From Leptodontidium sp. MPI-SDFR-AT-0119 (lineage: Eukaryota; Ascomycota; Leotiomycetes; Helotiales; Leptodontidiaceae), in the NCBI GenBank assembly GCA_020726505.1, contig JAHLEZ010000010.1, positions 2,232,001 through 2,296,000 of the forward strand: 64,000 bases of DNA. Reading direction: 5' to 3'. Position 1 is the stretch's first letter, and the number at the start of each line of letters is the position of its first letter. The notes below the pieces were generated by a model. The model saw nothing but the letters and a program-made list of their open reading frames with translations, ran no database searches and was not told the DNA's origin. Made by a program: the position numbers and the translations under genes. Shown one piece after another: positions 1-10,551 of this stretch.

Positions 1-1352
1 AAGACTCAGTTGTATTATTCCCTCCGGCATGACACTTTCCTCCAGGAATAAAAGCACTCTCAATCCCGAGCTTTGCCAGAACGGCTTTATGTAGAACCGT
101 GAAGATCGGAGACTCGTGGGCTTGGAGAATCCCACAGATTTTGCAGATCATCCTAGATCTGCTGTGTTGCTGATTTTGCTTTTTGTGCCCTAGTCTCCGA
201 GATGGTGGGTGTGTCAGGATCGCCAAGAGGAAGCTCTCGGAGGCTGTGGCAATCATGGCTACTGATGGTGAGACCTCAGATGCTGTGGTCATTACTCACT
301 GACTCAGTATCACCAGATCGCCGATACGATAGCCTATGAGAAGCACAACAGGCCAAGTCTGAATTGGCTTGATGCTTTTAGGACTCCAGAATAAAAAGAG
401 ATATGAGCGGCAGTGGTACTGTTTCGTAAGTAGCAAAGATTCTCCCTTTGGAAATCCATCACTGAAAAGGCTTAGGTAATACCTAGAGACAAACGTCACC
501 CCCAAGCTGGTGTCGCTGATACTACCACTGAGCTTAAATTAACATCTATCTTCCCGTCTGGTTTCTATTCACGGCAATCCTCGGAACCTCACTCGTAAGA
601 TTGGAGAAAAGAATCTCGGTGCAGGTACTATCTATCACTGTATCCCAAGCATTAGAAGTTCAAATAAATCCAGCGGCTCGCTATAAGAGTTCCCCCTCTT
701 CTCTTCTCCATGCCTCCCTTTTCCTCGACTCCAAGGCATTCTCCGAACTATTCGACGCGCTTCCGGAAACAGGATTGCCTACCTAGGTACCCGTGAAATT
801 CTTTTCAGGGCTCGATGCCTGTAAGCTTAGCGAGTAGCCCCTGAAAAGGTCCAACTGCGGGGTAATTTTCGCACCCAAAATACGAGTGCGGGGTAATTTG
901 AGAACGAGCAGTGGGGCAAACATCGCGATTACCGCACGTTCGTACGAAAACACTCATATTCTTTGATTCGGCAAAGCCCTTCAACAGACGTCGTCCTTCA
1001 TAAATCCCCATCATCTCCACTCGATAATCCTTCTTATTTCCACTGTGCATATGATCATGTATGGTACGGGGTATACTGAAACTCGGCTAACTGCCATGCC
1101 CTGATTTCATCGTTGCATGACGTACGAAATTCACGCGCCATCGCGGTGAAATAAACATCATTCTCTTTTTTATATTCTGCATTCAGGTGTGAAGTGGAGG
1201 TGCAGAAATAATTCAGATGCTACTGAGGAACTTCTACATCCGAGATCTATGGCCATTGGAAGGGTGCATTTGTCAGAACAGCATTCCATTGCTACTAAGT
1301 GTGAAGTCGCTAGGGCTAGGAGAGGCAGGGCAACGACGACGCCACTTCCCTT
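1..1352. other. No supported gene
   Basis: Short open frames occur on both strands, but none has a recognisable domain, a splice structure or convincing codon use. Nothing else is seen here apart from being the region downstream of the transcription factor gene that ends at 1353. Confidence 0.6.
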
Positions 1353-3068
1353 TCACCACTCAATACATTCTTCAATGTCCAGTTTTGTAATATTATCCGG
1401 ACCCCAAATTCTCTGGTAATAAACCACAGCTCGTCGGCCTTCCAGATCAAACCTGGCATCGATACCACTCAGACGCTGGGAATCAGGCACATCATCGGCA
1501 TCTCTCACCTCCCTAAGCCCAGCTTCTTCGAGTTCGACATAGCGTTCCAGAACCACCGCCACGGGCGCACTATCCCACACGCCCTCCTGTCTGCGCGCTG
1601 CTGATAGGAAAGCGATTGCTTTGCGGCGAATGACACCGTGACGACATTTAGTCGCGACGAAGTATAATGCAGGCACGAGGCCCGGTTCCAGTGAGAACTT
1701 CCTTCCTTGCACAGGAAAAGAAAGAATCGAAGCAGCGTGTGAGATTATGGCCTCGAATTCCGGCATATAGAAGTCCCAGGCTGTTTCTGTCCACTGAACG
1801 TCCAAGTCCTCGATGTCGAGATTCATACCCAACATGATTCTGTGTATCTTCAACATATGCACGCCTTGTTGAGCAATTAGATCTAGTTCATGGCTTTGGC
1901 TCCGGAGAAAGGCTTCAAAGGCCATAGACCACCGTTTGACGTTTTGGGCACATATCTTACGGTTCGTGTTGGACAGGTTTTGCGTGGGTTGAACGAAGAC
2001 TTCTGTGTTTGCTTGCGTGATCGGCTCGAGTGAGCGCATCACACAGTTGCGGAGGTAATCCATTGCATTCCTGGACTCTTCTAGACTGGAAAATGAAGGA
2101 GGTATATCTGAATGAAATCCAGATTCTTTATCTGTGGATTCTTGCCGTAGATACAATGGACGTTTGCTGAGGATTTGACTTGCTTGGAGATCCAGCCGAA
2201 CGAAGATGAGAGTAAGGGATGACAGCGGGGCATAGGGGATGGATGAGTTACGGAATGCGGAATCAGGATACTGCTGGCTGTCTTCTTTTGCTGTCGCCTC
2301 CAGAAGAATCTTTGCGCCACTTTCGATGTGCGCAATAGCTGAACCATGATGGCCTCGAAGGATCTTTACCGGGTTAACATTGGTCATAGTCAATCAGGGT
2401 CTTTAGTGACGACGGGATGATGTAATGTAGTGCAATAGAAATAGGAGCAAAATTACCTCAAAGCACACAAATAGTACACATACCATCAACGCGACATCAG
2501 TCGTTCGTGGATTTTGACTTGGTTGAACGAAGGTTCTGATGGATTTCATATATTGCTCCAAGGCGAATTGCGAAGAACATTCGACAGGAGAAGTGCCCAA
2601 TTCTAATTTTTCATGGACTGCACCTAAGGCAACTGCTGCATGTAGAATGGCGGGCTCATGGTGGGAAGCTTGCAGTATAAAGCGAGCCCAGAACCTACAA
2701 TCGAAGAAGCCATATAGTTGTGGGACTGTTTGGCGGCAAAAATAATCAAATGACCGCCGCTCGTTACTTGTTCCATTCACAGGATTCTGCAAGGATTGAC
2801 AGATACCCGGTGCAGTCGGGAGGCCGCAAATAGGGTTGTCTCGAGATTGCTGAGCATATCCGTCGCATTTGCGCTTGCCCCTTTGACATTGCCCACAACC
2901 TGGCTTCAGTTCATCACATTTGATTCGCCGGATTCTAGAGAATTTTAGTAGGCATTGTTCGTTCCCCTGGCCTATTCTAACATACTTGCAAGTCCTGCAC
3001 CCATTCCGTGATCTCCTTTCCCCAGTTACTCTACGCTTATCCGCACTTGGCTCCTGAATACTATCCAT
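1353..3068 (-). CDS. Zn2Cys6 fungal transcription factor
   Basis: A nuclear DNA-binding regulator. Three exons are inferred: 3068-2986, 2934-2457 and 2363-1353. The first intron (2985-2935, 51 nt, GTATGT...CTAG with a TACTAA branch site) is in frame, so the open frame reads through it. Removing it restores a textbook binuclear cluster, with Cys at residues 24, 27, 34, 41, 44 and 51 (C-x2-C-x6-C-x6-C-x2-C-x6-C) and the basic run KIRRIKC. The second intron (2456-2364, 93 nt) joins ...LFVCFE to ILRGHHGSAIAHI, a junction typical of the fungal-specific middle region (DUF3468-like). The spliced product is about 523 residues, and 1,572 coding nt is in frame. It is divergent from an RTA1 gene 660 bp away, so it may regulate that neighbour (inference). 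The target is unknown. Confidence 0.88.
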
Positions 3069-3728
3069 CTTATGGCAATATCCAACTATCTTCGTGATTC
3101 TGGCCTGCGTATCCTTTTAATCAAGAATCTCCTCTTGCAACTGCATGGCCCTTTAACATTCAGCTTCGATTCCTACCACCGGAAATCACTTGAAGTCGTG
3201 GGAGGTCGAGCACAGCCGCTCGTCACGGGAGCAACGGCTGCATGAGTTGGGGCAAGGAGCCTGTCGAAGCACAGGCCATCTCCGAAATGGCCCCACTTTC
3301 GTCCCGAACCGACCATTCAGGAAAGCAGGTTGACGACCCCCTTGTTGACGCCCAAGTTACCGAGTCTGCGTCCCTTCGCTGAGCGTCAAGCAACAAGCCA
3401 CCACAATTTGTAACAGATATTATATTCCAATACGAGAGAGCTTGGCGTGAGGAAATTGGTAGGAGAACACGCGTCTGTTGCTTCCCGTCATTTCGTATCG
3501 AGCTGCACACGGGCCAAGGCGCCATGCGATTGATGGCAAGCTGAATACCGTGATCACTTTTGGATTCCAGTTGTTTTAGATCACATCCAGTTTTGTTGAT
3601 AATGGTAGAATATATAAACCTTCTGCTTCTCCTGAACTCTTTTTTATCCTTAGATACGTTTTGCCTCCGGAGCATACCTTCAGTTAAATTTTTTTATTCC
3701 CAGCTTCTTCTTTTTCATCGCCTTTCAA
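3069..3728. promoter_or_regulatory. Shared divergent promoter region
   Basis: These 660 bp separate the divergent start codons of the Zn2Cys6 regulator and the RTA1-type gene, and so must hold both promoters. A TATA-like tract (ATATATAAAC) lies at about 3610-3619, ahead of the RTA1 start. Open frames here are short and featureless. No binding site is assigned. Confidence 0.5.
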
Positions 3729-4973
3729 ATGGCCTCTTCAAATGATTCGCCATTCGGATACAATGCATCCTTTCCCCTGGCTATTGTAGGAGCAATTTTG
3801 TTCTGCCTCGTGGGAATAATCCACTTCTACCAATTCTTCCGCTATCAGACATATTGTTTTTACCCGATGCTCCTTGCTTTGATCAGTGAGTGGCGAGAAT
3901 CATGTACGATAAATCTTGTCTTGGCTAACGCAGTACGCAGTGGAGATGGCGGGCTTTATATCCCGAGTATATTCAATTCATCATACCACTGTTCTATCGC
4001 CTTTCCTTATCAGTTACATTACAATTATGTAAGTCAATCGGTGCCTAAGTATACGAGAGGAAGGAAATGGAAGCGACATGGACGTATATGAAGGCTGATG
4101 TAATGTTTTCCACAGTCTCGCTCCATCCTTCATTGCCGCCGCCTGTTACATAGTTTTCGGGAGAGTGATATGGCTAGTCACGCCCCACGACTGGAGGGGA
4201 CTGAGGAGTTTATGGGTTCCTGCCCGCTGGATCACACCAATCTTCGTGACACTCGACCTGCTATCGTTCTTGATCCAACTCGCTGGACTCGGCAGTGTAG
4301 CCAGCGCGCACAATCCTGATATCTCGCCACAAGAGTCACAAAAGAGGCTCGATAGTGGCATCTCAACTCTTCGAACAGGTCTCATAGTTCAGCTTCTTGG
4401 TTTTGGGATATTCACCATTATTGGGGCGAGGTTCATCTTTGTGAGCAGGAGGTGGAAAAGTGATTGGCCGGAAGATGGCGGCAGGTGGTTGAAATTGGCT
4501 TGGGCGATCAACATCTCCTGTGCTCTGATCATGGTTTGTCGTGCTCCAGCATACTTTGCGTGTTTCATGGTCTGACAAATGTCCCCCTATAGCTTCGCGC
4601 CATTTATCGAGTGATCGAATTCACAGGTACGCAAGGACAGGGGAGCTATTTTGAGAGGTATGAGTGGCCGTTCTGGGTGTTCGACGTATTAATAGTGCTT
4701 TGTAAGTTCAGCAGAGATCTCTCCCCTCTAAATATCTAATTCAACTTCGTCTACCTAGCTGTTTTCACCATTTCCATAATTGTACATCCCGGTCGGTATC
4801 TCCCTTCACCTTACAGAGGCTTTTATCTCTCGAAGAAAACCCGAAATGCAAACCCTCCAGGCGTTATCAGTCCTCTCAGCTTAAATGCCATTGCTGGCAC
4901 AAGGGGAAATCACACGAGGATTGCAACTTCAGACTCCGAAGAAACTCACTTGGAGCAACGGGGGCAGCGCTGA
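3729..4973 (+). CDS. RTA1-domain membrane protein
   Basis: A seven-helix membrane protein of the RTA1/RSB1 family (lipid-translocating exporter-like, linked in yeasts to sphingoid-base or drug resistance; substrate unknown here). Five exons are inferred, with introns 3886-3940 (55 nt), 4029-4115 (87), 4534-4592 (59) and 4702-4758 (57). All have GT..AG ends, and branch sites such as CTAAC and CTGAC are visible. The spliced product is 328 residues (987 coding nt, in frame). Family-like segments are seen in order: an N-terminal helix LAIVGAILFCLVGIIHF, the EMAGFISR motif at the second exon start, SFIAAACYIVFGR, ITPIFVTLDLLSFLIQ, LRAIYRVIEFTGTQG, and WPFWVFDVLIVL before VHPGRYLP. The C-terminal tail is Arg/Glu/His-rich and probably cytoplasmic. 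It lies divergent from a Zn2Cys6 regulator, a common arrangement for regulator and transporter pairs. Confidence 0.9.
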
Positions 4974-5678
4974 AGGGCAGGGACGAGACTGTTCCTGGTT
5001 GAGTGTGTTGGTTTTCGGTGGAGCTTAGAGGGCCGGGCCGCCTCCCTAGTGCCGGTGGGTGGCACGGACAGGGAGTTAGACATGTGATAAGTGACCTGGA
5101 TCTGCGAAGAGAAGAAAAGAAACCTGCTTCTTGAAGTTGATTGAGATCTGGATGCAATAATAACTGATCAGGCCTTCTTGTGAGCTCTTCACTTGTTTGC
5201 ACTCGGTGTTTTAAGTAAAATCTCTACTGGCTATTGACGACATAGAGTATTCCTGTTGCTGACTTTGAGCTCCGCAACAACTAACTTGTGCCGCTACCTC
5301 TTCAATTATTCAATAAGTTATCAAAATGCACAATTCGAGAACATAAATTTGAGCCACACTCAGCTAGATATCCCTAACGCACCTTGATGAATTGCATCGA
5401 CTCATGCAAGACCCAGAATCATAACACGAAAGATATCAAGGTAACTTGTGGGATTTACGTCTCCTACCTTGTCGAACATCAATACTTTCTCCTACGTTGT
5501 GCAACTCTCTCATCTCTCTGGGGACCGAAGTAATTTAAGATTTGCAACATGAGAATGTAGTACGAAACGACGATCTCTATTTCCCAATTTCCGAACGGAT
5601 GTTAAAAATGATCTCTGATGTTTTGAATGGAAATTCATTCAATCAACAATCCTCTAAAAAGTCGACAAAGATCTCAAG
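4974..5678. other. Intergenic, no supported gene
   Basis: About 700 bp between the RTA1 gene and the small secreted protein. It presumably holds the RTA1 3' UTR and the promoter of the next gene. No repeats or convincing frames were seen. Confidence 0.5.
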
Positions 5679-6105
5679 ATGAAGCTCAACCTCACGAACT
5701 CCATTTCTCTCCTCGCCATGCTGACCCTTTCACCAGCCTCTGTGCTCTCCTACAGCTGCAGCAACGGGTTCACAATGCTATGTTGCGACATGTTGGCATA
5801 CAACAATCCGGCTCAGACAATGAAACTGAGTCCTAAAGATACGTTGGTTGGAGGGGTCTACATTTCTTACGGCTGTAAGCTCCCGCTGTCTTGGATTCTT
5901 TTTCTTGTTGAGAAAAATATCTGACTTTTCATTGCAATTCAGGTCAAGAACCGCTGCCGAAAGGTCTGTGTCAGAGTGGTTGGAGACCTGACTGTTGTAT
6001 TCCGGTGAGTTTTTGGATAAAGATAGATATGAGCGGACGGGAGCTGATTGAGACATCCAGTTGGGGAATAAAGACGGGCCTCAAATCTGCGGATCAAGCA
6101 TGTAG
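5679..6105 (+). CDS. Small secreted hydrophobin-like protein
   Basis: Three exons (5679-5874, 5943-6004, 6061-6105) encode about 100 residues. The introns are 68 and 56 nt with GTAAGC..CAG and GTGAGT..CAG ends, and the 303 coding nt are in frame. The start has an N-terminal signal peptide (MKLNLTNSISLLAMLTL...). Eight cysteines follow in the order C, CC, C, C, CC, C with spacing x7, x29, x8, x7, x11 and a 4-residue tail. This is the hydrophobin arrangement and is near class I spacing, though two gaps are slightly outside the usual range. The protein is short and less hydrophobic than typical hydrophobins. Alternatives are a hydrophobin-like effector or another cysteine-rich secreted protein. 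The expected site is the cell wall or extracellular space. Confidence 0.78.
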
Positions 6106-6220
6106 ACTGGGACGAAAGGGATTGGAGGTTGTGGGTTTTGACTTGAGGTTAAAGCTTGGTTGACTGTATTGGATTGTCTTTGCAGTTTCCTTGGACAATT
6201 TAAGAAAATTTCGGATTATG

Positions 6221-6245
6221 AGATCTGCTGAAACGCAGCAGATCT
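6221..6245. other. Perfect 10-bp inverted repeat (hairpin)
   Basis: AGATCTGCTG, a five-base spacer (AAACG) and the exact complement CAGCAGATCT. It lies about 115 bp beyond the stop of the hydrophobin-like gene and could form a stem-loop in its 3' UTR. The function is unknown. Confidence 0.7.
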
Positions 6246-6561
6246 ATTCTTTATGAATCACCACGAAAATGATGCAGAAATCATTCTTTTCAGTGCAGCG
6301 CCCTCAAATTTTTGCGAGCATGGACTCCTCCATAATCCACTCGTCCATCCTTGATAAGTTTCATAAATATCAGCCCTTTCATTACTTGTTTCAGATGCCG
6401 CTTGGAATCGCAGATTTTTGGCGCCACTACATTCAAAGAACAAAGGACTAGAGCGGGATCTTTTGACACTTGTCATGTTTCCTTCTAGAACTTTTCTTCA
6501 GTGACTCAGAGAACGGGAAGCTACAGCAATATTCTAGCAGCATCAAAGGTCTTTGAGCTGA

Positions 6562-9500
6562 ATGAGAATGATCAAAAATGACAGGAAGTGCAGACAGCAT
6601 ATATACGGGCGAAGCTCCTGTGGACTTTTGGGTTTCCAGAATTCAAACCTGTTGAACATTGCAACACGACACATGATGGAGAAACTGCCAGCACAAGCAA
6701 CGATCGGTGGGATGGCAACAAATGACGGAGGCATGGATGGTGGAAAAATCAAGAAGGATGAGAACATGGGGGGCACCTGTAACCACAGTCCCGAACCAAG
6801 CGACACCATGAAAGCTCGGCTCTTGGAAACTCTCAACCAGCCAGGAATTGTTGGCAATAATGGTACAGGATACGATGAGAAGGCTGATGGAAATCCAGTA
6901 AGTTCATCGCGAGAAGCCAATGTTCACATTCCCACCTCATCCCTCGAGATGGCCACAGAATCGAGCTCAAGTCTAACACACCAGCAACAGACCGTTCCTG
7001 ATCCCACCCCACAATCAACAAAGACACAACGAGAAGCACCCGAAGACGGAAAGCTCAATGATGAATATCTTCTCACACGAGCTCGACGGATATCTGATAT
7101 CGATCACGATGAAGAAAGCCAAAAGATCCACCGTGTGAGCGATTCTGCTCTAGAGAATCAGGAGGAAGGACCAATTCATCATTACCACCCTTCCAGTCCT
7201 CAGTCCAAACGAGACACACCCGAGGATGCCTGCAACTCCGACAGGGCTGATCAGGAGAACGAACCTACAGTATTGAGTTTCAAGGACAGCACAGCTCAAG
7301 ATTGGGACAACGTGGTATCTACCAATTCACGGAACGGAGGGTCAAGCTTCGGTGGCCACGGTTGGGGTTCTCACCAAATTGTCGCTGGCCCATCTACAGA
7401 CCAGGATCCTACATCGTCTACAGACACATTGGACGAGGACCACTACTCAGACATGCCAGCTCTTGATTCGGGCTCTGAAAAGTATGAAAATCACAGCTGC
7501 GACAGCTCTGAGGAGCGCGATCTCCTGCAAGCCATCGAGAGGAGCTTGACGGATCTTCCCAATGAACAGCCAGAGGAACTGTCCGGCTATGGGGATCTCC
7601 CATATCATCCTTGCCAGCATTTTGATGTCCAAGCAAGTCTCAGGCTAAAAGCTGTGTCAGACCGGGAGAAGGAGGCAGAGAAGATAGTTGCAGCACATGA
7701 GAAGGCCGTGCAGGAGTTCCAGAACAAGATCGATCCCAATCATTCCGATTATGATGAGGATGTGAGAGCAGCGTTGCACCGGAGAGAGAAGGAGTTGTAC
7801 TTTCTGGAACGTATGGAGAAGGGAGGGGGGGAATGTGGATTGGGGTCAAGACCAAAGCAGAATCCTCAGAGAACGAAGGATGGAGCGGACAAAAAGCCTC
7901 ACCAGAATAAACCCAAGGAAGAGCCAGCAGCCTGGCGCTCTGCCACGGATACCCAAGTGGAGACTACGAATGGAAACAGAACGGAAAACGCAGCTGAGAG
8001 CTGGAAAGGGAAGGGAAAAGAAGTCGATCAGGCCAACCAAGGAAATTTCACCTCAGATTTGCAAAGCAATGAGATGACGGAAACCGAGAAGGTGGCTATT
8101 GAGGAGGCAGATATCGAGATGGCGGTCGAAGCGAGCCTTCAAGGTTGCAATGGATTACGAGAGAGGAGTGGGAGGAGATTTTCGTATCAGGACTACGAAG
8201 ATCAGGACCTGGCTGAAGGCGGTCTGGAGGCCTCGGTTGTTGATACAGCCCCGGTTCAGAGATCTTTGACATCACCATTGGACACAAATAACCCTCCATC
8301 TCGACCACAGCCTGTGGACGGCGAAAGTCCGGAAATAAGTTCATGGAAGCATGATTTAAGTGATGATGATGTTGTTGGGGAGAAAGACGATGATGGCGAT
8401 ACCCGCATGAAAGAAGCAAACGGAAACCATGGAGAACAAAGTGACGGTAATCCAGAAGGAGACCGGGATGGAAACCATGATGGCAATCAAAACGGAAGTC
8501 GGGACGTAAATTCAGACGCAAATGGGAATCAGAAGGGAGAAACACCGGAAGCTGAAGACTTTGGGGTCGAAGAGTCCGAAGCTGATGACAAGGATGAAGA
8601 TACTGACCGTGACGACTTGGCGAGCTTCGACGATAACACAGAGAACGATTACGGGTGGCTGATTGACCCCAACGAGGTGATCGCAGAAGTGCTTGCGGAC
8701 CGAGAGAGGGCACTATCCCTGGCTCCATTGATCGAGAGACCATCATCTCCCCTGCCCGAGTTAGGTTTGTCAGACGACGAGAATGCTAAATCTCAGGATA
8801 TCCGGGTAGAATTTGATCGAAGGAAGCTAGAAGAACGCCTATTCAATCTTCAGCATCACAATGGAAGCATCTGTGAGGTTGTAAGGGACGATGATGAAAC
8901 GGCTTTGCTCTCAGAGAGTAGTGTGGTCAGCCCTGGGAATACGGCGACGTTGGGAGCAGATGATCAAGAAGATGAGGATGATCACTATAACAAAAGCAGC
9001 GTTCAGCCTGAGACTAAAAATGACAACCGTAGGCAAGGTTCTGGCTCGAAAGAAAAAGGAAAGGAGGTCGAGCAGGATACCCAAACGTCAGAATGCCAAG
9101 CGACCAAGCAAAGTCCCAAAACCACTCGACCCCCTCCAGCGCACGGCGATTCTGCTCACAATCCTGCCAATGGCAAGAAGAATACCAACAAGAAGTCTCG
9201 ATGGCAGAGAAGGAAAGAGAAGAAGAAGCGGGTCGAAGAAGAAACGAACAACGACTCTAAGACAAAGGCTTCGCAGTCGTCCGCAGCTGAGGAATATCCT
9301 GCTAATAGCAAGAAGAATATCAACAAGAAGTCTCGATGGCAGAGAAGGAAAGAGAATAAGAAGCTGCGACTCGAAGAAGAAAAGAACAACAGCTCCAAGA
9401 AAAAGGCTTCGCAATCGTCCGCAGCCGAGGGTAGTAAATCTGCTCAGGATACACGAAGTACTAAATGGAAATCGAAGGCGCAGAAGAATTCAGATGTTCT

Positions 9501-9885
9501 GGCGCAAGATCATGCCTCGGGTAGTGGGAAGAATCAGGAGCAGCTGTCCAAGGAAGTTGAGAGTGCTGAGGTCGAACGTCAGGACATGATGAAAGGAGTT
9601 GATGATGAAGTCGAAGTCGGATGTGGGCCGTCATCTCCAACTATTGCTTCAGAAGCCGCTGAGCAAACTTCGGTCGACAGAGAGCAGAGATTTGTTGAGA
9701 GGCTGGGTCATCTCGAAGATGTACTGCAAGGAGATCAGGTAACTGAAGCGGAAGGGCAAAAGGGTGGTGTCGGGGAGAATTGTGCAGCATTTGTCTTTGG
9801 ACAGCCTGGACATCTTGCCGATGACTGTATGTCAGTTGGAAATGAGAGAAATCTGGAAGTGGATGGCGATAAAGTGGGAGAGTAG
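6562..9885 (+). CDS. Large acidic disordered protein with UIM-like motifs
   Basis: One uninterrupted frame of 1,107 codons. In-frame Met codons at 6673 or 6676 are equally plausible starts. The product is hydrophilic and rich in E, D, K, S, N and Q, so largely disordered. Two segments fit the ubiquitin-interacting motif (acidic run, hydrophobic-x-x-Ala-x-x-x-Ser): EERDLLQAIERSLTD near residues 317-331 and EEADIEMAVEASLQG near 513-527. A charged helix, probably a coiled coil, lies near 363-425. Gly/Asn/Asp-rich repeats occur near 620-660. Two copies of a basic 45-residue block with SRWQRRKE lie near 867-956. The C terminus carries GQPGHLADDC, the latter half of a CCHC zinc knuckle without its first cysteine pair. 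No known protein is recognised. A ubiquitin-binding role is inference only. Confidence 0.72.
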   Translation: MRMIKNDRKCRQHIYGRSSCGLLGFQNSNLLNIATRHMMEKLPAQATIGGMATNDGGMDGGKIKKDENMGGTCNHSPEPSDTMKARLLETLNQPGIVGNNGTGYDEKADGNPVSSSREANVHIPTSSLEMATESSSSLTHQQQTVPDPTPQSTKTQREAPEDGKLNDEYLLTRARRISDIDHDEESQKIHRVSDSALENQEEGPIHHYHPSSPQSKRDTPEDACNSDRADQENEPTVLSFKDSTAQDWDNVVSTNSRNGGSSFGGHGWGSHQIVAGPSTDQDPTSSTDTLDEDHYSDMPALDSGSEKYENHSCDSSEERDLLQAIERSLTDLPNEQPEELSGYGDLPYHPCQHFDVQASLRLKAVSDREKEAEKIVAAHEKAVQEFQNKIDPNHSDYDEDVRAALHRREKELYFLERMEKGGGECGLGSRPKQNPQRTKDGADKKPHQNKPKEEPAAWRSATDTQVETTNGNRTENAAESWKGKGKEVDQANQGNFTSDLQSNEMTETEKVAIEEADIEMAVEASLQGCNGLRERSGRRFSYQDYEDQDLAEGGLEASVVDTAPVQRSLTSPLDTNNPPSRPQPVDGESPEISSWKHDLSDDDVVGEKDDDGDTRMKEANGNHGEQSDGNPEGDRDGNHDGNQNGSRDVNSDANGNQKGETPEAEDFGVEESEADDKDEDTDRDDLASFDDNTENDYGWLIDPNEVIAEVLADRERALSLAPLIERPSSPLPELGLSDDENAKSQDIRVEFDRRKLEERLFNLQHHNGSICEVVRDDDETALLSESSVVSPGNTATLGADDQEDEDDHYNKSSVQPETKNDNRRQGSGSKEKGKEVEQDTQTSECQATKQSPKTTRPPPAHGDSAHNPANGKKNTNKKSRWQRRKEKKKRVEEETNNDSKTKASQSSAAEEYPANSKKNINKKSRWQRRKENKKLRLEEEKNNSSKKKASQSSAAEGSKSAQDTRSTKWKSKAQKNSDVLAQDHASGSGKNQEQLSKEVESAEVERQDMMKGVDDEVEVGCGPSSPTIASEAAEQTSVDREQRFVERLGHLEDVLQGDQVTEAEGQKGGVGENCAAFVFGQPGHLADDCMSVGNERNLEVDGDKVGE
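9160..9429 (+). repeat. 135-bp in-frame tandem duplication within the acidic protein gene
   Basis: Two units (9160-9294 and 9295-9429), each 45 codons and encoding a lysine/arginine-rich block with SRWQRRKE and an ASQSSAAE end. The units are highly similar at both DNA and protein level, so the duplication is fairly recent. An exact multiple of three keeps the frame open. Confidence 0.85.
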
Positions 9886-10442
9886 GAGTATGCTGGGGGA
9901 ATGGCTGAGGATTCAGGTACGACGGAACGAGTGGAATGGGGATGACGGTGGTGCGATTCTCCGGAGGTTTCACGACTGAGAGTTCAGGGATATTTGATGA
10001 AGAAATGATTGAAGAAAGGAAGACTGCTCAAAATTAGGTTGACGGTACACAATTTCTTTGGTTCTTGCATAGGATTCGCGGGATAGAAATTTGCATTTAC
10101 AGCGTCTTTGTTGTTTCTAGCAAGGAATGGTCGAACTGAGATTATGACTTCAATAATTGTAAAATGGACATTGACATATGTCCTTCAAATATACTTATTC
10201 CAAGGCAGTGTCTATTAATCCGAAAACAACCCTATCGCATTAAGTCAATAACTTATGGATGATTCGACGAAACAAGCGAGGAGAGTGGATTCTTGAAGTC
10301 TCGCCAAGCGTTCCCGAGTGGCCCCACAGAATCTCACCGCCACTCAGAGACTGAATGTGAGTCAGAGAAACATTCGATTAACCCTAATATTTACTGAAAT
10401 AACACGTTCGAGTGATATGGAACGTCAAATCAGATGTTACGA
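9886..10442. other. Intergenic, no supported gene
   Basis: Lies between the acidic protein gene and the tRNA. It holds the 3' end of the former. The block at 10300-10400 is featureless. Confidence 0.5.
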
Positions 10443-10528
10443 GGCCGGATAGTTCAGTGGTAGAATACATGCTTTGGGTTTACATCAAACACTGTATGTG
10501 GTCTTGGGTTCAATCCCCAATTCGGCCC
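10443..10528 (+). tRNA. tRNA-Pro (UGG) with 14-nt intron
   Basis: It folds as a full cloverleaf. The acceptor stem is GGCCGGA with TTCGGCC (10521-10527) and discriminator C. The D stem is GTTC/GAAT. The anticodon stem is CATGC (10468-10472) with GTATG (10494-10498), and the T stem is TTGGG/CCCAA around TTCAATC. Anticodon TGG lies at 10475-10477 and is followed by G37, then a short intron at the canonical 37/38 position. Internal promoter boxes A (TAGTTCAGTGG) and B (GGTTCAATCC) are present, and a T6 terminator follows at 10546. Confidence 0.92.
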
Positions 10529-10545
10529 TCTATCCAATATCAAAC

Positions 10546-10551
10546 TTTTTT
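10546..10551 (+). terminator. RNA polymerase III terminator
   Basis: A run of six T residues 18 bp after the tRNA-Pro 3' end, the usual Pol III stop signal. Confidence 0.75.

Noticed and set aside
8096..8746. Long minus-strand frame opposite the acidic protein gene
   Set aside because: It is the mirror of a codon-biased, low-complexity gene and has no domain. The plus-strand frame is far longer and continuous.
8891..9589. Basic plus-strand frame in a second phase of the acidic protein gene
   Set aside because: An arginine-rich shadow of the Glu/Lys-rich repeats. The main frame is open throughout.
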